The notes under the pieces were generated by a model. The model saw only the letters and a list, made by a program, of their open reading frames with translations. It was not told where the DNA came from and made no database searches. Shown piece by piece: positions 16,411 to 24,519 of a stretch of DNA of 64,000 nt (positions within the stretch are counted from its first letter, which is position 1; every line of letters begins with the position of its first letter). Made by a program: the position numbers and the translations under genes. Source of the stretch: Variovorax sp. IB41 (GTDB taxonomy: Bacteria > Pseudomonadota > Gammaproteobacteria > Burkholderiales > Burkholderiaceae_C); contig NZ_JAEFCB010000014.1 in the NCBI RefSeq assembly GCF_016405905.1, positions 62,001 to 126,000 on the forward strand. The letters run 5' to 3'.

Positions 16411-17247
16411 ATGAAAGCATCCGCCGATTTTTCGCAGTCGTTGCGCGGGGTGTCGCAGTCGCTCGGGCTGTCGCGCCATGCGGTCGGCAAGCTCATCGAG
16501 CTCGGCTTCGTGGCGCCCGTGAAATTGCAGGGCAAGGTCTGGAAGTTTTCCTTCCAGGACCTGGTCGTCCTGCGTTCCGCGCATGAGCTGCGCGCGGCAC
16601 GCATTCCCACGCGGCAGATCCTCAAGGCGCTGCGCCAGCTGCGGGCCACGCTGCCCGAGGCGCAACCGCTGCAGGGCATGCGGATCACCGCCGAGGGCGA
16701 CCGCGTGACCGTCAGGTGGGGCGATGCGCAATGGGAACCGCAGACCGGGCAATTCGTGCTCGATCTGCAGATCGCTGCTGGCGGCGACAGCGCATTGCGC
16801 TTCTTTCCGCGGCCGCACGAGCCGGTCGTCGATGCGGCCGCGCTCGATGCGCGCTTTGCCGAAGCCCAGGCGCTGGAGGAAAGCAGCCCCGAGGCCGCCG
16901 AGGCGCTGTACCGGCGCATCCTGAAAGACGATCCCTCGTACGCCCACGCGTACCTGAACCTGGGCTTCATGCTGTGCGAATCCGGCCGGTGCGAGGCGGC
17001 CGCGGCGCTCTACGAAAACGCGCTGCACTTCTGCGCCGACGATCCGCTGATGCATTTCAACCAGGCCGTGGCGCGCGAGGGCATCGGCGACCTCGACGGC
17101 GCGCTGGCAAGCTACGAAGAGGCGCTGCGGCTGCAGCCGGACCTTCTGGACGCGCACCGGAATGCCGCCCTGCTCTGCGCGCAGACCGGGAGGCATCAGA
17201 TGGCGATACGGCACTTCAGCGCGTTCAGGCGCCTTCAGAGAACCTGA
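16411..17247 (+). CDS. MerR-type HTH fused to TPR repeats
   Basis: 278 residues. Residues 10-65 resemble a MerR-type winged helix (GLSRHAVGKLIELGFVAPV, then FSFQDLVVLRSAHELRAARIP). A middle part to about 140 has alternating strands of no clear family. Residues 150-275 are three tetratricopeptide repeats (EAAEALYRRILKDDPSYAHA, ENALHFCADDPLMHFNQAVA, EEALRLQPDLLDAHRNAALL). The mixture of DNA-binding head and protein-binding tail suggests a regulator that senses a partner protein. It begins 36 bases after ku in the same direction, so co-transcription with ku is likely. It converges on the DUF3237 gene and overlaps its end by 13 bases. Confidence 0.75.
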   Translation: MKASADFSQSLRGVSQSLGLSRHAVGKLIELGFVAPVKLQGKVWKFSFQDLVVLRSAHELRAARIPTRQILKALRQLRATLPEAQPLQGMRITAEGDRVTVRWGDAQWEPQTGQFVLDLQIAAGGDSALRFFPRPHEPVVDAAALDARFAEAQALEESSPEAAEALYRRILKDDPSYAHAYLNLGFMLCESGRCEAAAALYENALHFCADDPLMHFNQAVAREGIGDLDGALASYEEALRLQPDLLDAHRNAALLCAQTGRHQMAIRHFSAFRRLQRT

Positions 17248-17735
17248 TAGATGCGAAAGTCGATCCGCCCTGCCGACATTTCGTTGTAGCCCAGGAGAAC
17301 GAGTTCGTTCAGCCACAGGTAGCGCTCGTCCGAGGTCTCCAGCTTTGGCGTGGTGCGCAGGTAGGTCTCGCCGAACGGCAGGCGCTCTCCCTTGGCCAGC
17401 CGCTTCCTGCCGTCCGGCGGCAGCTTGGCGACGCCCTTGCTCTCGAAGTAGACGAGCGCGCCGTCGTCGGTGCGGATCGCACCGCGAATGTCGAGCCGGC
17501 TGATGCCGTCCGCGCCGATCGCGACCCAGTCGACGCTGCCCGGCAGGAATTCGCCGCGCAGCTTCGGCCCTTCCAGCCGGCCGCCTTTGCCGATGTAAGG
17601 GACCAGCGTGCCGCGCGGCGTGGGGATTGCGATCGGTGTTTCGAGGTCGACCTGCAGATCGCACAGGTGCCTGATCGGCATCTCTTCGAGCAGTGGCTGC
17701 TCGAAGAGAGACTGCGTGGTGAGGATGGCGTTCAT
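17235..17735 (-). CDS. DUF3237-family protein
   Basis: 166 residues from the ATG at 17735. The family pattern is visible: an N-terminal strand pair (LCDLQVDLETPIAIPTPRG), the GPKLRGEFLPGS stretch near residue 55, RLDIRGAIRTDDGALVYFE near 80, and the C-terminal DFRIYQV. DUF3237 proteins are small beta-barrels of unknown enzymatic role. The start is four bases beyond the stop of the NTF2-like gene, so translation is probably coupled. The 3' end overlaps the convergent TPR gene by 13 bases. Confidence 0.8.
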   Translation of the reverse strand: MNAILTTQSLFEQPLLEEMPIRHLCDLQVDLETPIAIPTPRGTLVPYIGKGGRLEGPKLRGEFLPGSVDWVAIGADGISRLDIRGAIRTDDGALVYFESKGVAKLPPDGRKRLAKGERLPFGETYLRTTPKLETSDERYLWLNELVLLGYNEMSAGRIDFRIYQVL

Positions 17736-17739
17736 GGCG

Positions 17740-18132
17740 TCAGCTCGAGGCGGCCTTGACTTGCGCGTAGTCGAAGAACGTGTCCTTGCGCGTGATGAGC
17801 CCGGCGCTGTCCACCTCGACGACGTCCAGCGCATGGAACCCGCGGCGCTCCTTGCCGGGGGGTTGGAAGGTCAAGGTCCAGTCGAGCGTCCAGTGCCCGT
17901 CGCCCAGGAGCAGGCGGTGGGTCTCCACGCCGAAACCGGGATAGCGCTCGAAGACGCCGGCGAACTCCTGCAGCAACGCGGCCTCCCCCCGCACCTCGGC
18001 GCCGCGGCCGTGCGCCTGGAAGGTCGAGTCGGGCGCGTGCAACGCAAGGATGGCTTTGGGATCGTGCGAGAGCCACGCGGCGGCGTAGCGATCGGCAATG
18101 GCGGCCAGGTCCAGCTTGACAGGTTCAGACAT
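17740..18132 (-). CDS. SnoaL/NTF2-like small protein
   Basis: 130 residues. The sequence has the cone-barrel pattern of the nuclear-transport-factor-2 superfamily: an N-terminal helix (IADRYAAAWLSHDPKAILALHA), DSTFQAHGRG, and the strands TLDWTLTFQPPG, and FHALDVVEVDSAGLITRKDTF. Such proteins are isomerases, hydrolases or binding proteins; none can be assigned here. It is first in a two-gene operon with the DUF3237 gene and divergent from an HxlR regulator, which likely controls both. Confidence 0.8.
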   Translation of the reverse strand: MSEPVKLDLAAIADRYAAAWLSHDPKAILALHAPDSTFQAHGRGAEVRGEAALLQEFAGVFERYPGFGVETHRLLLGDGHWTLDWTLTFQPPGKERRGFHALDVVEVDSAGLITRKDTFFDYAQVKAASS

Positions 18133-18237
18133 GAGAAACCTTTCGATGTGGTTCAGTGAATGTTCACGGAAAGCCCCATGGATTCCGCGGTGCGCGAGGA
18201 GGTTTGCAAGTCGCCCCGCGAACGCTGGCGACTATAC

Positions 18238-18252
18238 CTATGATTTTCATAG
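18238..18252. promoter_or_regulatory. Operator-like inverted repeat between HxlR and NTF2-like genes
   Basis: CTATGA-TTT-TCATAG is a perfect six-base inverted repeat with a three-base centre, 11 bases before the HxlR start. A wider imperfect pair (TATACC ... GGTATGA) surrounds it. The surrounding 40 bases are much more AT-rich than the rest, as for a shared divergent promoter. A site for the HxlR protein is the simplest reading. Confidence 0.6.
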
Positions 18253-18263
18253 TGACAAGAGGT

Positions 18264-18815
18264 ATGATGCCGGAAATGACCAAGACGCCGAGAAATTCAT
18301 CCGCAGATGGCGAGACGACGGGCCCAAATTCCAGCCCGACCCTGTGCCCGGTCGCGCGCGCGCAGGACGTCGTCGGCGACCGCTGGACCGTGCTGGTGCT
18401 TCGGGAGTTGTTCCTCGGAACGCGCCGCTTCGAGGAGATCCAGGCGCACACGCAAGCCACGCCGCAGATGGTGGCCAGCCGCCTCAAGAAGTTGGAATCG
18501 GCGGGCCTGATCGAGCGCCGGCCCTACAGCGAAAGGCCGCCGCGGCACGAGTACCACCTGACAGAGATGGGCATCGCCTTTCATCCGGTGTTCCTGGCAC
18601 TGCGCGCCTGGGGCGAGACATGGTTCAAGTCCGAGGACGAGGAAGTCGCCATCCACTACATCCACATCCCCTGCGGGCAGGACCCCGGCCTCGGCCCCGC
18701 CTGCCAGGCCTGCGGGAAGACGATGCGCAGGGAGGAGCTTTCCGGGAAGCTGAGCGGGTCGTTCCATGCGGAGCGGCAAGCGCGGCTGGGGGCTTTCAAG
18801 GCCGGGCGGCCGTAG
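18264..18815 (+). CDS. HxlR-family transcriptional regulator
   Basis: 183 residues from the ATG at 18264 (AGAGG just upstream; ATGs at 18267 and 18276 are alternatives). The HxlR winged helix covers about residues 30-115: CPVARAQDVVGDRWTVLVLRE, GTRRFEEIQ, and TPQMVASRLKKLESAGLIERRPY, then the wing ending in GIAFHPVFLALRAWGE. The C-terminal 60 residues are an extra tail with Cys (GLGPACQACGK) that could bind metal or sense redox; this is inference. Divergent from the NTF2-like/DUF3237 operon. Confidence 0.87.
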   Translation: MMPEMTKTPRNSSADGETTGPNSSPTLCPVARAQDVVGDRWTVLVLRELFLGTRRFEEIQAHTQATPQMVASRLKKLESAGLIERRPYSERPPRHEYHLTEMGIAFHPVFLALRAWGETWFKSEDEEVAIHYIHIPCGQDPGLGPACQACGKTMRREELSGKLSGSFHAERQARLGAFKAGRP

Positions 18816-18901
18816 CGGCGGGCGTTCACCGAACGCCTTGCATCACTTCGCTGGCGGGCGCGCCGCGCGCCACGTTGGCAGAGGCGCGCGCAAGAGCCGC
18901 C

Positions 18902-20782
18902 TCACTCCACCGTCACGCTCTTGGCCAGATTCCGCGGCTTGTCCACATCGGTCCCGCGCGCGCAAGCCGTGTGATACGCCAGCAACTGCAGCGGCACCAC
19001 ATGCAGCAGCGGCGACAGCTGGCCGTAGTGCTCCGGCATGCGGATCACGTGCAGGCCTTCGCTGCTCTTGATCTTCGTGTCGCCATCTGCCAGCACATAC
19101 AGCACGCCGCCGCGCGCGCGCACTTCCTGCAGGTTGCTCTTGAGCTTTTCGAGCAGCGCGTCGTTCGGCGCGACCGCGACGACCGGCATCTCGCTCGTCA
19201 CGAGTGCGAGCGGGCCGTGCTTGAGTTCGCCGGCCGCGTACGCCTCGGCGTGGATGTAGGTCACTTCCTTGAGCTTGAGCGCGCCTTCGAGCGCGATCGG
19301 GTAGTGCAGCCCGCGGCCGAGGAAGAGCGCGTTGTCCTTGCGCGCGAAGTCCTCGGCCCAGCCGATGATCTGCGGCTCCAGCGCGAGCACCGATTGCAGT
19401 GCGACCGGCAGGTGGCGCATTTCCTTCAGGTAGCGCGCCTCGTCGGCTTCGGTGAGGCGCCCCTTGGTCTGCGCGATGGCCAGCGTCAGGAGGAACAGGC
19501 CCGCCAGCTGCGTGGTGAAGGCCTTGGTCGATGCCACGCCGATCTCCACGCCGGCGCGCGTGATGTAGGCGAGCTTGCACTCGCGCACCATCGCGCTGGT
19601 GGCCACGTTGCAGATCGTGAGGGTCTGCTCCATGCCGAGCGAGCGCGCGTGCTTGAGCGCGGCGAGCGTGTCGGCCGTCTCGCCCGACTGGCTGATGGTG
19701 ACCACCAGCGTCTTGGGGTCGGGCACCGATTCGCGGTAGCGGTATTCGCTCGCGATTTCCACCTGCGTCGAAATCTTCGCGATGCCCTCGAGCCAGTACT
19801 TGGCGGTGCAGCCGCTGTAGTAGCTGGTGCCGCAGGCGAGGATCAGGATCTTGTCGATGTCCTTGAACACGCGGTGCGCGCTCGCCCCTGTGGCGCCGTC
19901 CTGCCCGATGCCGTCGAACAGCTCGGGCACGATGCCCGCGACGCCCTCGAGCGTGTCGCCGATGGCGCGCGGCTGCTCGAAGATTTCCTTCTGCATGTAG
20001 TGGCGGTAGGGGCCGAGCTCGGCCGCGCCGCTGTGGGCCTGCACGGTGCGCACCTGCCGTGTCACCGGCTTGTGGTTCTTGTCGACGATCCAGTACTTGC
20101 CGGGCTGCAGATCGACCACGTCGCCTTCTTCGAGGTACACGATCTGGTCGGTCACGCCGGCGAGGGCCATCGCATCGCTCGCGAGGAAGTTCTCGTTGCC
20201 TTCCTTGCCCGCACCGAGGATCAGCGGCGAGCCGGCGCGCGCGCCGACCACGCGCTGCGGCTCGTCGCGGCAGATGACAGCGATGGCGTAGGCGCCGTGC
20301 AACTGCAGCACCGCGGCCTTCACGGCCTCGAACAGGTCGCCGTCGTAGAGGCTGTCGACCAGGTGGGCGATGACCTCGGTGTCGGTCTGGCTCTCGAACA
20401 CGTAGCCCTTGGCTTCGAGCGCGGCGCGCAGCGTTTCGTGGTTTTCGATGATGCCGTTGTGCACGAGCGCGATGCGGCCGGGGCGCGTGCCTTGCGCATC
20501 GGCACCGGGGCCGTGGCTGAAATGCGGATGGGCGTTGTGCACCGCCGGCGCGCCGTGCGTGGCCCAGCGCGTGTGGGCGATGCCGGTCAGGCCTTCGACC
20601 TTGTCGTCGCGCACCTGCGTGACGAGGTCCGCCACGCGCGAGGTGGTGCGCGCCCGCGTCAAGCCGCCCGCATGCACCGCCACGCCGCAGGAGTCATAGC
20701 CGCGGTATTCGAGCCGCTGGAGGCCCTGCACGAGGACCGGAACGATGTTGCGATGGGACGCTGCCCCGACGATGCCGCACAT
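18902..20782 (-). CDS. glmS: Glutamine-fructose-6-phosphate aminotransferase (isomerizing)
   Basis: 626 residues. Met1 is followed by the nucleophile Cys2 (MCGIVGAASH), the class II glutamine amidotransferase domain runs to about residue 245, and two SIS sugar-isomerase domains follow, with TLVVTISQSGETADTLAAL and the end LAKSVTVE typical of GlmS. It makes glucosamine-6-phosphate, the first step to UDP-GlcNAc for peptidoglycan and LPS. glmU lies 0.6 kb away, also on the minus strand. An Lrp-type regulator is divergent. I saw no glmS ribozyme pattern upstream. Confidence 0.97.
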   Translation of the reverse strand: MCGIVGAASHRNIVPVLVQGLQRLEYRGYDSCGVAVHAGGLTRARTTSRVADLVTQVRDDKVEGLTGIAHTRWATHGAPAVHNAHPHFSHGPGADAQGTRPGRIALVHNGIIENHETLRAALEAKGYVFESQTDTEVIAHLVDSLYDGDLFEAVKAAVLQLHGAYAIAVICRDEPQRVVGARAGSPLILGAGKEGNENFLASDAMALAGVTDQIVYLEEGDVVDLQPGKYWIVDKNHKPVTRQVRTVQAHSGAAELGPYRHYMQKEIFEQPRAIGDTLEGVAGIVPELFDGIGQDGATGASAHRVFKDIDKILILACGTSYYSGCTAKYWLEGIAKISTQVEIASEYRYRESVPDPKTLVVTISQSGETADTLAALKHARSLGMEQTLTICNVATSAMVRECKLAYITRAGVEIGVASTKAFTTQLAGLFLLTLAIAQTKGRLTEADEARYLKEMRHLPVALQSVLALEPQIIGWAEDFARKDNALFLGRGLHYPIALEGALKLKEVTYIHAEAYAAGELKHGPLALVTSEMPVVAVAPNDALLEKLKSNLQEVRARGGVLYVLADGDTKIKSSEGLHVIRMPEHYGQLSPLLHVVPLQLLAYHTACARGTDVDKPRNLAKSVTVE

Positions 20783-20921
20783 GGTGAGCTGCCTTTGGAT
20801 GAAGAGGATGGGTCGATGGTAGGTAGGGGAAAGAAAAATATGCCCTCGAAATTCGATAGATTTTGGAGTTTTATTTCACCATTTCTTTAATTTGGATTTT
20901 TATTCCATAATTTATAGATAT
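20783..20921. promoter_or_regulatory. AT-rich divergent promoter region, glmS / Lrp-type gene
   Basis: The stretch 20828-20921 is conspicuously AT-rich (runs such as TTTTATTTCACCATTTCTTTAA), the most AT-rich patch I saw in the window. TTTATT- and TATAAT-like hexamers are plentiful, for example CATAATTTATAGATA just before the regulator's ATG. It should hold both promoters and probably the Lrp-type binding site. Confidence 0.55.
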
Positions 20922-21404
20922 ATGGAATCAATCTCCCTCGATGCAATAGACCTCCGATTGCTCGACGCCCTCCAGCGCGACGCCTCGCAGACCAACCAGC
21001 GGCTGGCCGCCGACATCGGCATCTCCCCGCCCACGTGCCTGCGCCGCGTGCAGCGGCTGAAGGACGAAGGCCTCGTCGAGCGCCAGGTCGCGCTGCTCTC
21101 GCCCGACCGGCTGGCCGCGGTGCTCGGCCACGGATTGCAGGCGGTGGTCGAGATTTCGCTGGACCGGCAGGACGCTGGCGCGCTCGACGCCTTTGAAGCG
21201 CGCGTGATCGCCGACGACGCGGTGCAGCAGTGCTGGCGCGTCTCGCCCGGCCCGGATTTCGTGCTCATCGTCGCGGCGCGCGACATGCCGGGCTACGGCG
21301 CGTTGACGCAGCGCCTCTTCACCGCCGACGCCAACGTGCGCAACGTCAAGGCCTTCTTCAGCCTCAAGCGCGCGAAATTCGAGCCCGCCGTGCCGCTGGC
21401 CTGA
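20922..21404 (+). CDS. Lrp/AsnC-family regulator next to glmS
   Basis: 160 residues from the ATG at 20922; a TTG 30 bases upstream would add ten residues that look like promoter sequence. Helix-turn-helix at about residues 5-58 (IDLRLLDALQRDASQTNQRL, ISPPTCLRRVQRLKDEGL), RAM ligand domain at 65-150. Divergent from glmS, and ending 16 bases before the end of glmU (convergent). It may respond to amino-acid supply and modulate glmS; that is inference from position. Confidence 0.87.
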   Translation: MESISLDAIDLRLLDALQRDASQTNQRLAADIGISPPTCLRRVQRLKDEGLVERQVALLSPDRLAAVLGHGLQAVVEISLDRQDAGALDAFEARVIADDAVQQCWRVSPGPDFVLIVAARDMPGYGALTQRLFTADANVRNVKAFFSLKRAKFEPAVPLA

Positions 21405-21419
21405 GGCCTCGGTTTTCCG

Positions 21420-22838
21420 TCAGGCCTTGGGCTTTTTCTGTGGCCGCTTCCAGTTGGGAAAGCTCACCGGCTTGCTGCGCGCCACGGTCAGCGCGCCCGG
21501 CTCGGTCGACTTGTTGACGGTCGATCCGCCACCGATGGTGCCGCCCGCGCCGATGGTGATCGGCGCCACCAGCACGCAGTTGCTGCCCACGTGCACGTCG
21601 GCTTCGATCACCGTGCGGTGCTTGTTTGCGCCGTCGTAGTTGGCGGTGATGCTGCCCGCGCCGTAGTTCACGCGCTCGCCCACCGTGGCATCGCCCAGGT
21701 AAGCCAGGTGGTTGGCCTTGGCGCCGGCCGCCAGCGTTGAATTCTTCACCTCGACGAAGTTGCCGATGTGCACTTCGGCGCCCAGCTGCGCGCCGGGCCG
21801 CAGCCGCGCGAACGGGCCGATCAGTGCCCGCTCGCCCACCGTCACGCCGGCCTTCTCGCCTTCGATGTGGGTGAACGGATGGATCACCGCGCCGGCTTCG
21901 ATGCGCGCATTGGCGATCACGCAGTTGGCCCCGATGCGCACGCCTTCGCCCAGCGACACCTGGCCTTCGAACACGCAGTTGACGTCGATCTCGACATCGG
22001 CCGCGCATTCGAGCGTGCCGCGCAGGTCGAAGCGCGCCGGGTCCGCGAGGCGCACGCCCTGCTCCATGAGCGCATTGGCCTGGCGCAGTTGCCAGGCGCG
22101 CTCGAGCGCCGCGAGCTGCGCCGGGCTGTTGATGCCCGCCACCTGCAGCGCATCGGTCGTGATGTGCGCCACCACCGGCACGCCATCGGCCGCGGCGAGT
22201 TTCACGACGTCGGTCAGGTAGTACTCGTTCTGCGCGTTGCGGTTGTCCAGCCGCGCGAGCCAGCCCTTGAGCAGGCGCGCGGGCACGGCCATCACGCCGC
22301 TGTAGATCTCGCGGATGGCGCGCTGCGCGTCGGTGGCGTCCTTTTGCTCGACGACGGCGGTCACCGCGCCGCCGGCCGACGTGCGGATCACGCGGCCGTA
22401 GCCGGTCGGGTCGTCGAATTCGATGGTCAGCAGCGCGAGCCGCTGGCCCGCGCTCGCGGCCACGAGGGCGCGCAATGTGTCTTCGCCGATCAGGGGCACG
22501 TCGCCCGAGAGCACGAGCACCGTGCCGTCGTCCGGCAGCAGCGGCACGGCCTGCTGCACGGCGTGGCCGGTGCCCAGCTGCGGCTCCTGGCGCGCAAAGC
22601 GCAACCGGGTGCCGTCCATGGCCGCCTCCACCTCGGCCGCGCCGTGGCCGGTCACGACCACCACGTGGCGGGCGCCGATGCGCGCGGCGGTGTCGGCCAC
22701 ATGCGCGATCAGTGCGCGGCCGCTCAAACGATGCAACACTTTGGGCAGTCTGCTTTTCATGCGCGTGCCCTTGCCGGCCGCCATGATCACCACGTCGATC
22801 GGCCCCTGGATGTCTTGCTGCTGCGGAGTCTGATTCAT
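21420..22838 (-). CDS. glmU: Bifunctional GlmU: GlcNAc-1-P uridyltransferase / GlcN-1-P acetyltransferase
   Basis: 472 residues. The nucleotidyltransferase loop AAGKGTRMKSRLPKVLH is at about residues 20-36, with the domain running to about 240. The C-terminal left-handed beta-helix of hexapeptide repeats includes GVRIGANCVIANARIEAGAVI and ends in the basic KKPKA tail. It makes UDP-GlcNAc from glucosamine-1-phosphate. The start is ATG at 22838 with GGAAAGAAGAAAG upstream. That start codon overlaps, on the opposite strand, the ATG of the lipoprotein gene at 22837, so each gene's promoter lies inside the other's coding sequence. Confidence 0.96.
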   Translation of the reverse strand: MNQTPQQQDIQGPIDVVIMAAGKGTRMKSRLPKVLHRLSGRALIAHVADTAARIGARHVVVVTGHGAAEVEAAMDGTRLRFARQEPQLGTGHAVQQAVPLLPDDGTVLVLSGDVPLIGEDTLRALVAASAGQRLALLTIEFDDPTGYGRVIRTSAGGAVTAVVEQKDATDAQRAIREIYSGVMAVPARLLKGWLARLDNRNAQNEYYLTDVVKLAAADGVPVVAHITTDALQVAGINSPAQLAALERAWQLRQANALMEQGVRLADPARFDLRGTLECAADVEIDVNCVFEGQVSLGEGVRIGANCVIANARIEAGAVIHPFTHIEGEKAGVTVGERALIGPFARLRPGAQLGAEVHIGNFVEVKNSTLAAGAKANHLAYLGDATVGERVNYGAGSITANYDGANKHRTVIEADVHVGSNCVLVAPITIGAGGTIGGGSTVNKSTEPGALTVARSKPVSFPNWKRPQKKPKA

Positions 22839-23724
22839 GCTTTCTTCTTTCCGGATTCGTTGCGCGGAGCTCGCGCGGATTATCGGCGTGCTGACATTGG
22901 TCGCCGCGCTGGGCGCCTGCAGCGCGATCAAGCTGGCCTACAACAACCTGCCCGAGGTGAGCTACTGGTGGCTCGATGGCTATTTCGACTTCGACAGCAC
23001 GCAGACGCCCAAGGTGCGCGACGAGCTGGCCCAGCTGCTGGCCTGGCACCGGCAGAACGAACTGCCCAAGGTCATCGCCCTGCTGCAGGACGCGCAAGGC
23101 CTGGCGCCGGGCGAGGTGACGCCCGCGCAGGCCTGCAGCTTCGCAGACGGCATTCGCGAGCGCCTGCTGGCCGCGGTCGAGCACGCCGAGCCGGCCACGG
23201 CCGACCTCGCGCTGACCCTGAGCGAATCGCAGCTGCAGCAGCTCGAACGCAAGTACGCCAAGCTCAACAACGAGTACCGCAAGGACTGGCTCGACCGCAC
23301 GCCCGCGCAGGTGCAGGACAAGCGCTACGACCAGTTCCTTGACCGCATGGAAGACTTCTACGGACGGCTGACGGCCGAGCAGCGCGATCTGCTGAAGCTT
23401 CAGGTCGCGCAGTCGGCGTTCAACCCGCAGCTCGCGGACGTCGAACGCCGCAAGCGCCAGCAGGAGGCGCTGGCGATGCTGCGCGGATTCAATGCGAAAA
23501 AGCCGTCGCCGGCCGAGGCGCGCGCGGCGCTGCACGCCTACCTGCTGCGCATCGCCGAGCCGCCGCCCGGGCCCTGGCGCGACCAGCAGCAGGCGTTGCT
23601 GGAAGAAGGCTGCCGCAACCTCGCGGCCCTGCACAACGGCACCAGCACCAGCCAGCGCGAGCAGGCGGTGCGACGGCTGCAGGCCTACCAGAGCGATCTG
23701 CGCCAGCTGGTGGCCGCGCGCTGA
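22837..23724 (+). CDS. DUF6279-family lipoprotein
   Basis: 295 residues. The signal peptide is followed by a lipobox LGAC with Cys28 (IIGVLTLVAALGAC), so it is a lipid-anchored envelope protein. The mature part is almost all helical and rich in Leu, Gln and Arg, starting with AIKLAYNNLPEVSYWWLD, the mark of the DUF6279 family. GGAG lies eight bases before the ATG. Its start codon shares two bases with that of glmU on the other strand. The biochemical role is unknown; linkage to glmU suggests cell-envelope work. Confidence 0.8.
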   Translation: MLSSFRIRCAELARIIGVLTLVAALGACSAIKLAYNNLPEVSYWWLDGYFDFDSTQTPKVRDELAQLLAWHRQNELPKVIALLQDAQGLAPGEVTPAQACSFADGIRERLLAAVEHAEPATADLALTLSESQLQQLERKYAKLNNEYRKDWLDRTPAQVQDKRYDQFLDRMEDFYGRLTAEQRDLLKLQVAQSAFNPQLADVERRKRQQEALAMLRGFNAKKPSPAEARAALHAYLLRIAEPPPGPWRDQQQALLEEGCRNLAALHNGTSTSQREQAVRRLQAYQSDLRQLVAAR

Positions 23725-23748
23725 GGCCGCGGCGCGGGCACTTTTGCG

Positions 23749-24519
23749 TCAGATCAGGGGAACGGGCCGCAGGGGCCGCTCGAAGTAATCGCCCAGCGCT
23801 TCCAGCGCATGCGGCTCCAGGATGCGCAGCCACCCCGCATCGAGCTTGTAGAGCCCCAGGCGCTGCAGCCGCCGCAGCGTCTTGTTGGTGTGCACCAGCG
23901 AGAGCCCCAGCGCATCGGCGATGTGCTGCTGGTTGAATGGAAACTCCACCCAGCCGTCGCGCACCATGCCCACGCGCTCGGCGCGGCGGTACAGGTGCAT
24001 GAGCAGCATGGCGATGCGCTCGCCCGCGTTGCGCCGGCCGGCGGTGACGAGGTTGTCGTCCACCATCTTTTCCTCGCGCGCGGCCAGCCAGGTGATGTCG
24101 TAGCCCAGCTTGGGCTGGGCGTGAAAGAGCGGCCAGAGCCGGTCGCGGGAGAAGGCGCAGAGCGTGGCGTCGGTCACGGCCTCCACGCCGTGCGTCTGGC
24201 CTTCGGCGAACTCGTCCTGCAGCCCTATGAAGTCGCCGGGCAGGAGGAAGCTCAGGATCTGCCGGCGCCCGTCGGTCAACGTCTTGTAGCGGAAAGCCCA
24301 CCCCGAATAGAGGGTGAACAGCTGCGCGCTGGGCCGGTGCTCCTCGACGATGGCGCCGCCGGCCGCCACGCGCCGGGCGCCGACGCGGAACGACTGGATG
24401 GTCTTGAGTTCTTCCTGCGACGCGGGCAGGAACGCATCGAGCCGCCGCAGTGCGCAGTCGTCGCAGGGATTGGCACCTTGCGGCGGGGAAGCGGCTGCGG
24501 GGTAGTCGTCGAATCGCAC
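23749..24519 (-). CDS. Crp/Fnr-family regulator with three Cys and one Asp at FNR ligand positions
   Basis: 256 residues. N-terminal CDDCALRRLD puts Cys19, Cys22 and Asp28 where E. coli FNR has Cys20, Cys23 and Cys29, and Cys121 (DATLCAF) aligns with FNR Cys122. The cNMP-binding-like beta-roll spans about 35-150, and the winged helix follows (GERIAMLLMHLYRRAERVG ... QQHIADALGLSLVHTNKTLRRL). FixK/FNR-type DNA recognition is expected. It is 90 bases from, and divergent to, the BLUF photoreceptor gene. Whether it carries an iron-sulfur cluster is not shown; see findings. Confidence 0.85.
   Translation of the reverse strand: MRFDDYPAAASPPQGANPCDDCALRRLDAFLPASQEELKTIQSFRVGARRVAAGGAIVEEHRPSAQLFTLYSGWAFRYKTLTDGRRQILSFLLPGDFIGLQDEFAEGQTHGVEAVTDATLCAFSRDRLWPLFHAQPKLGYDITWLAAREEKMVDDNLVTAGRRNAGERIAMLLMHLYRRAERVGMVRDGWVEFPFNQQHIADALGLSLVHTNKTLRRLQRLGLYKLDAGWLRILEPHALEALGDYFERPLRPVPLI

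Noticed and set aside
9559..17247. Prophage or integrated element hypothesis for the stress block
   Set aside because: No integrase, tRNA edge, phage structural gene or direct-repeat boundary was seen; base use is like the neighbours.
20783..20921. glmS ribozyme upstream of glmS
   Set aside because: The ribozyme is typical of Gram-positive bacteria; the region is an AT-rich promoter with no matching paired structure that I could see.
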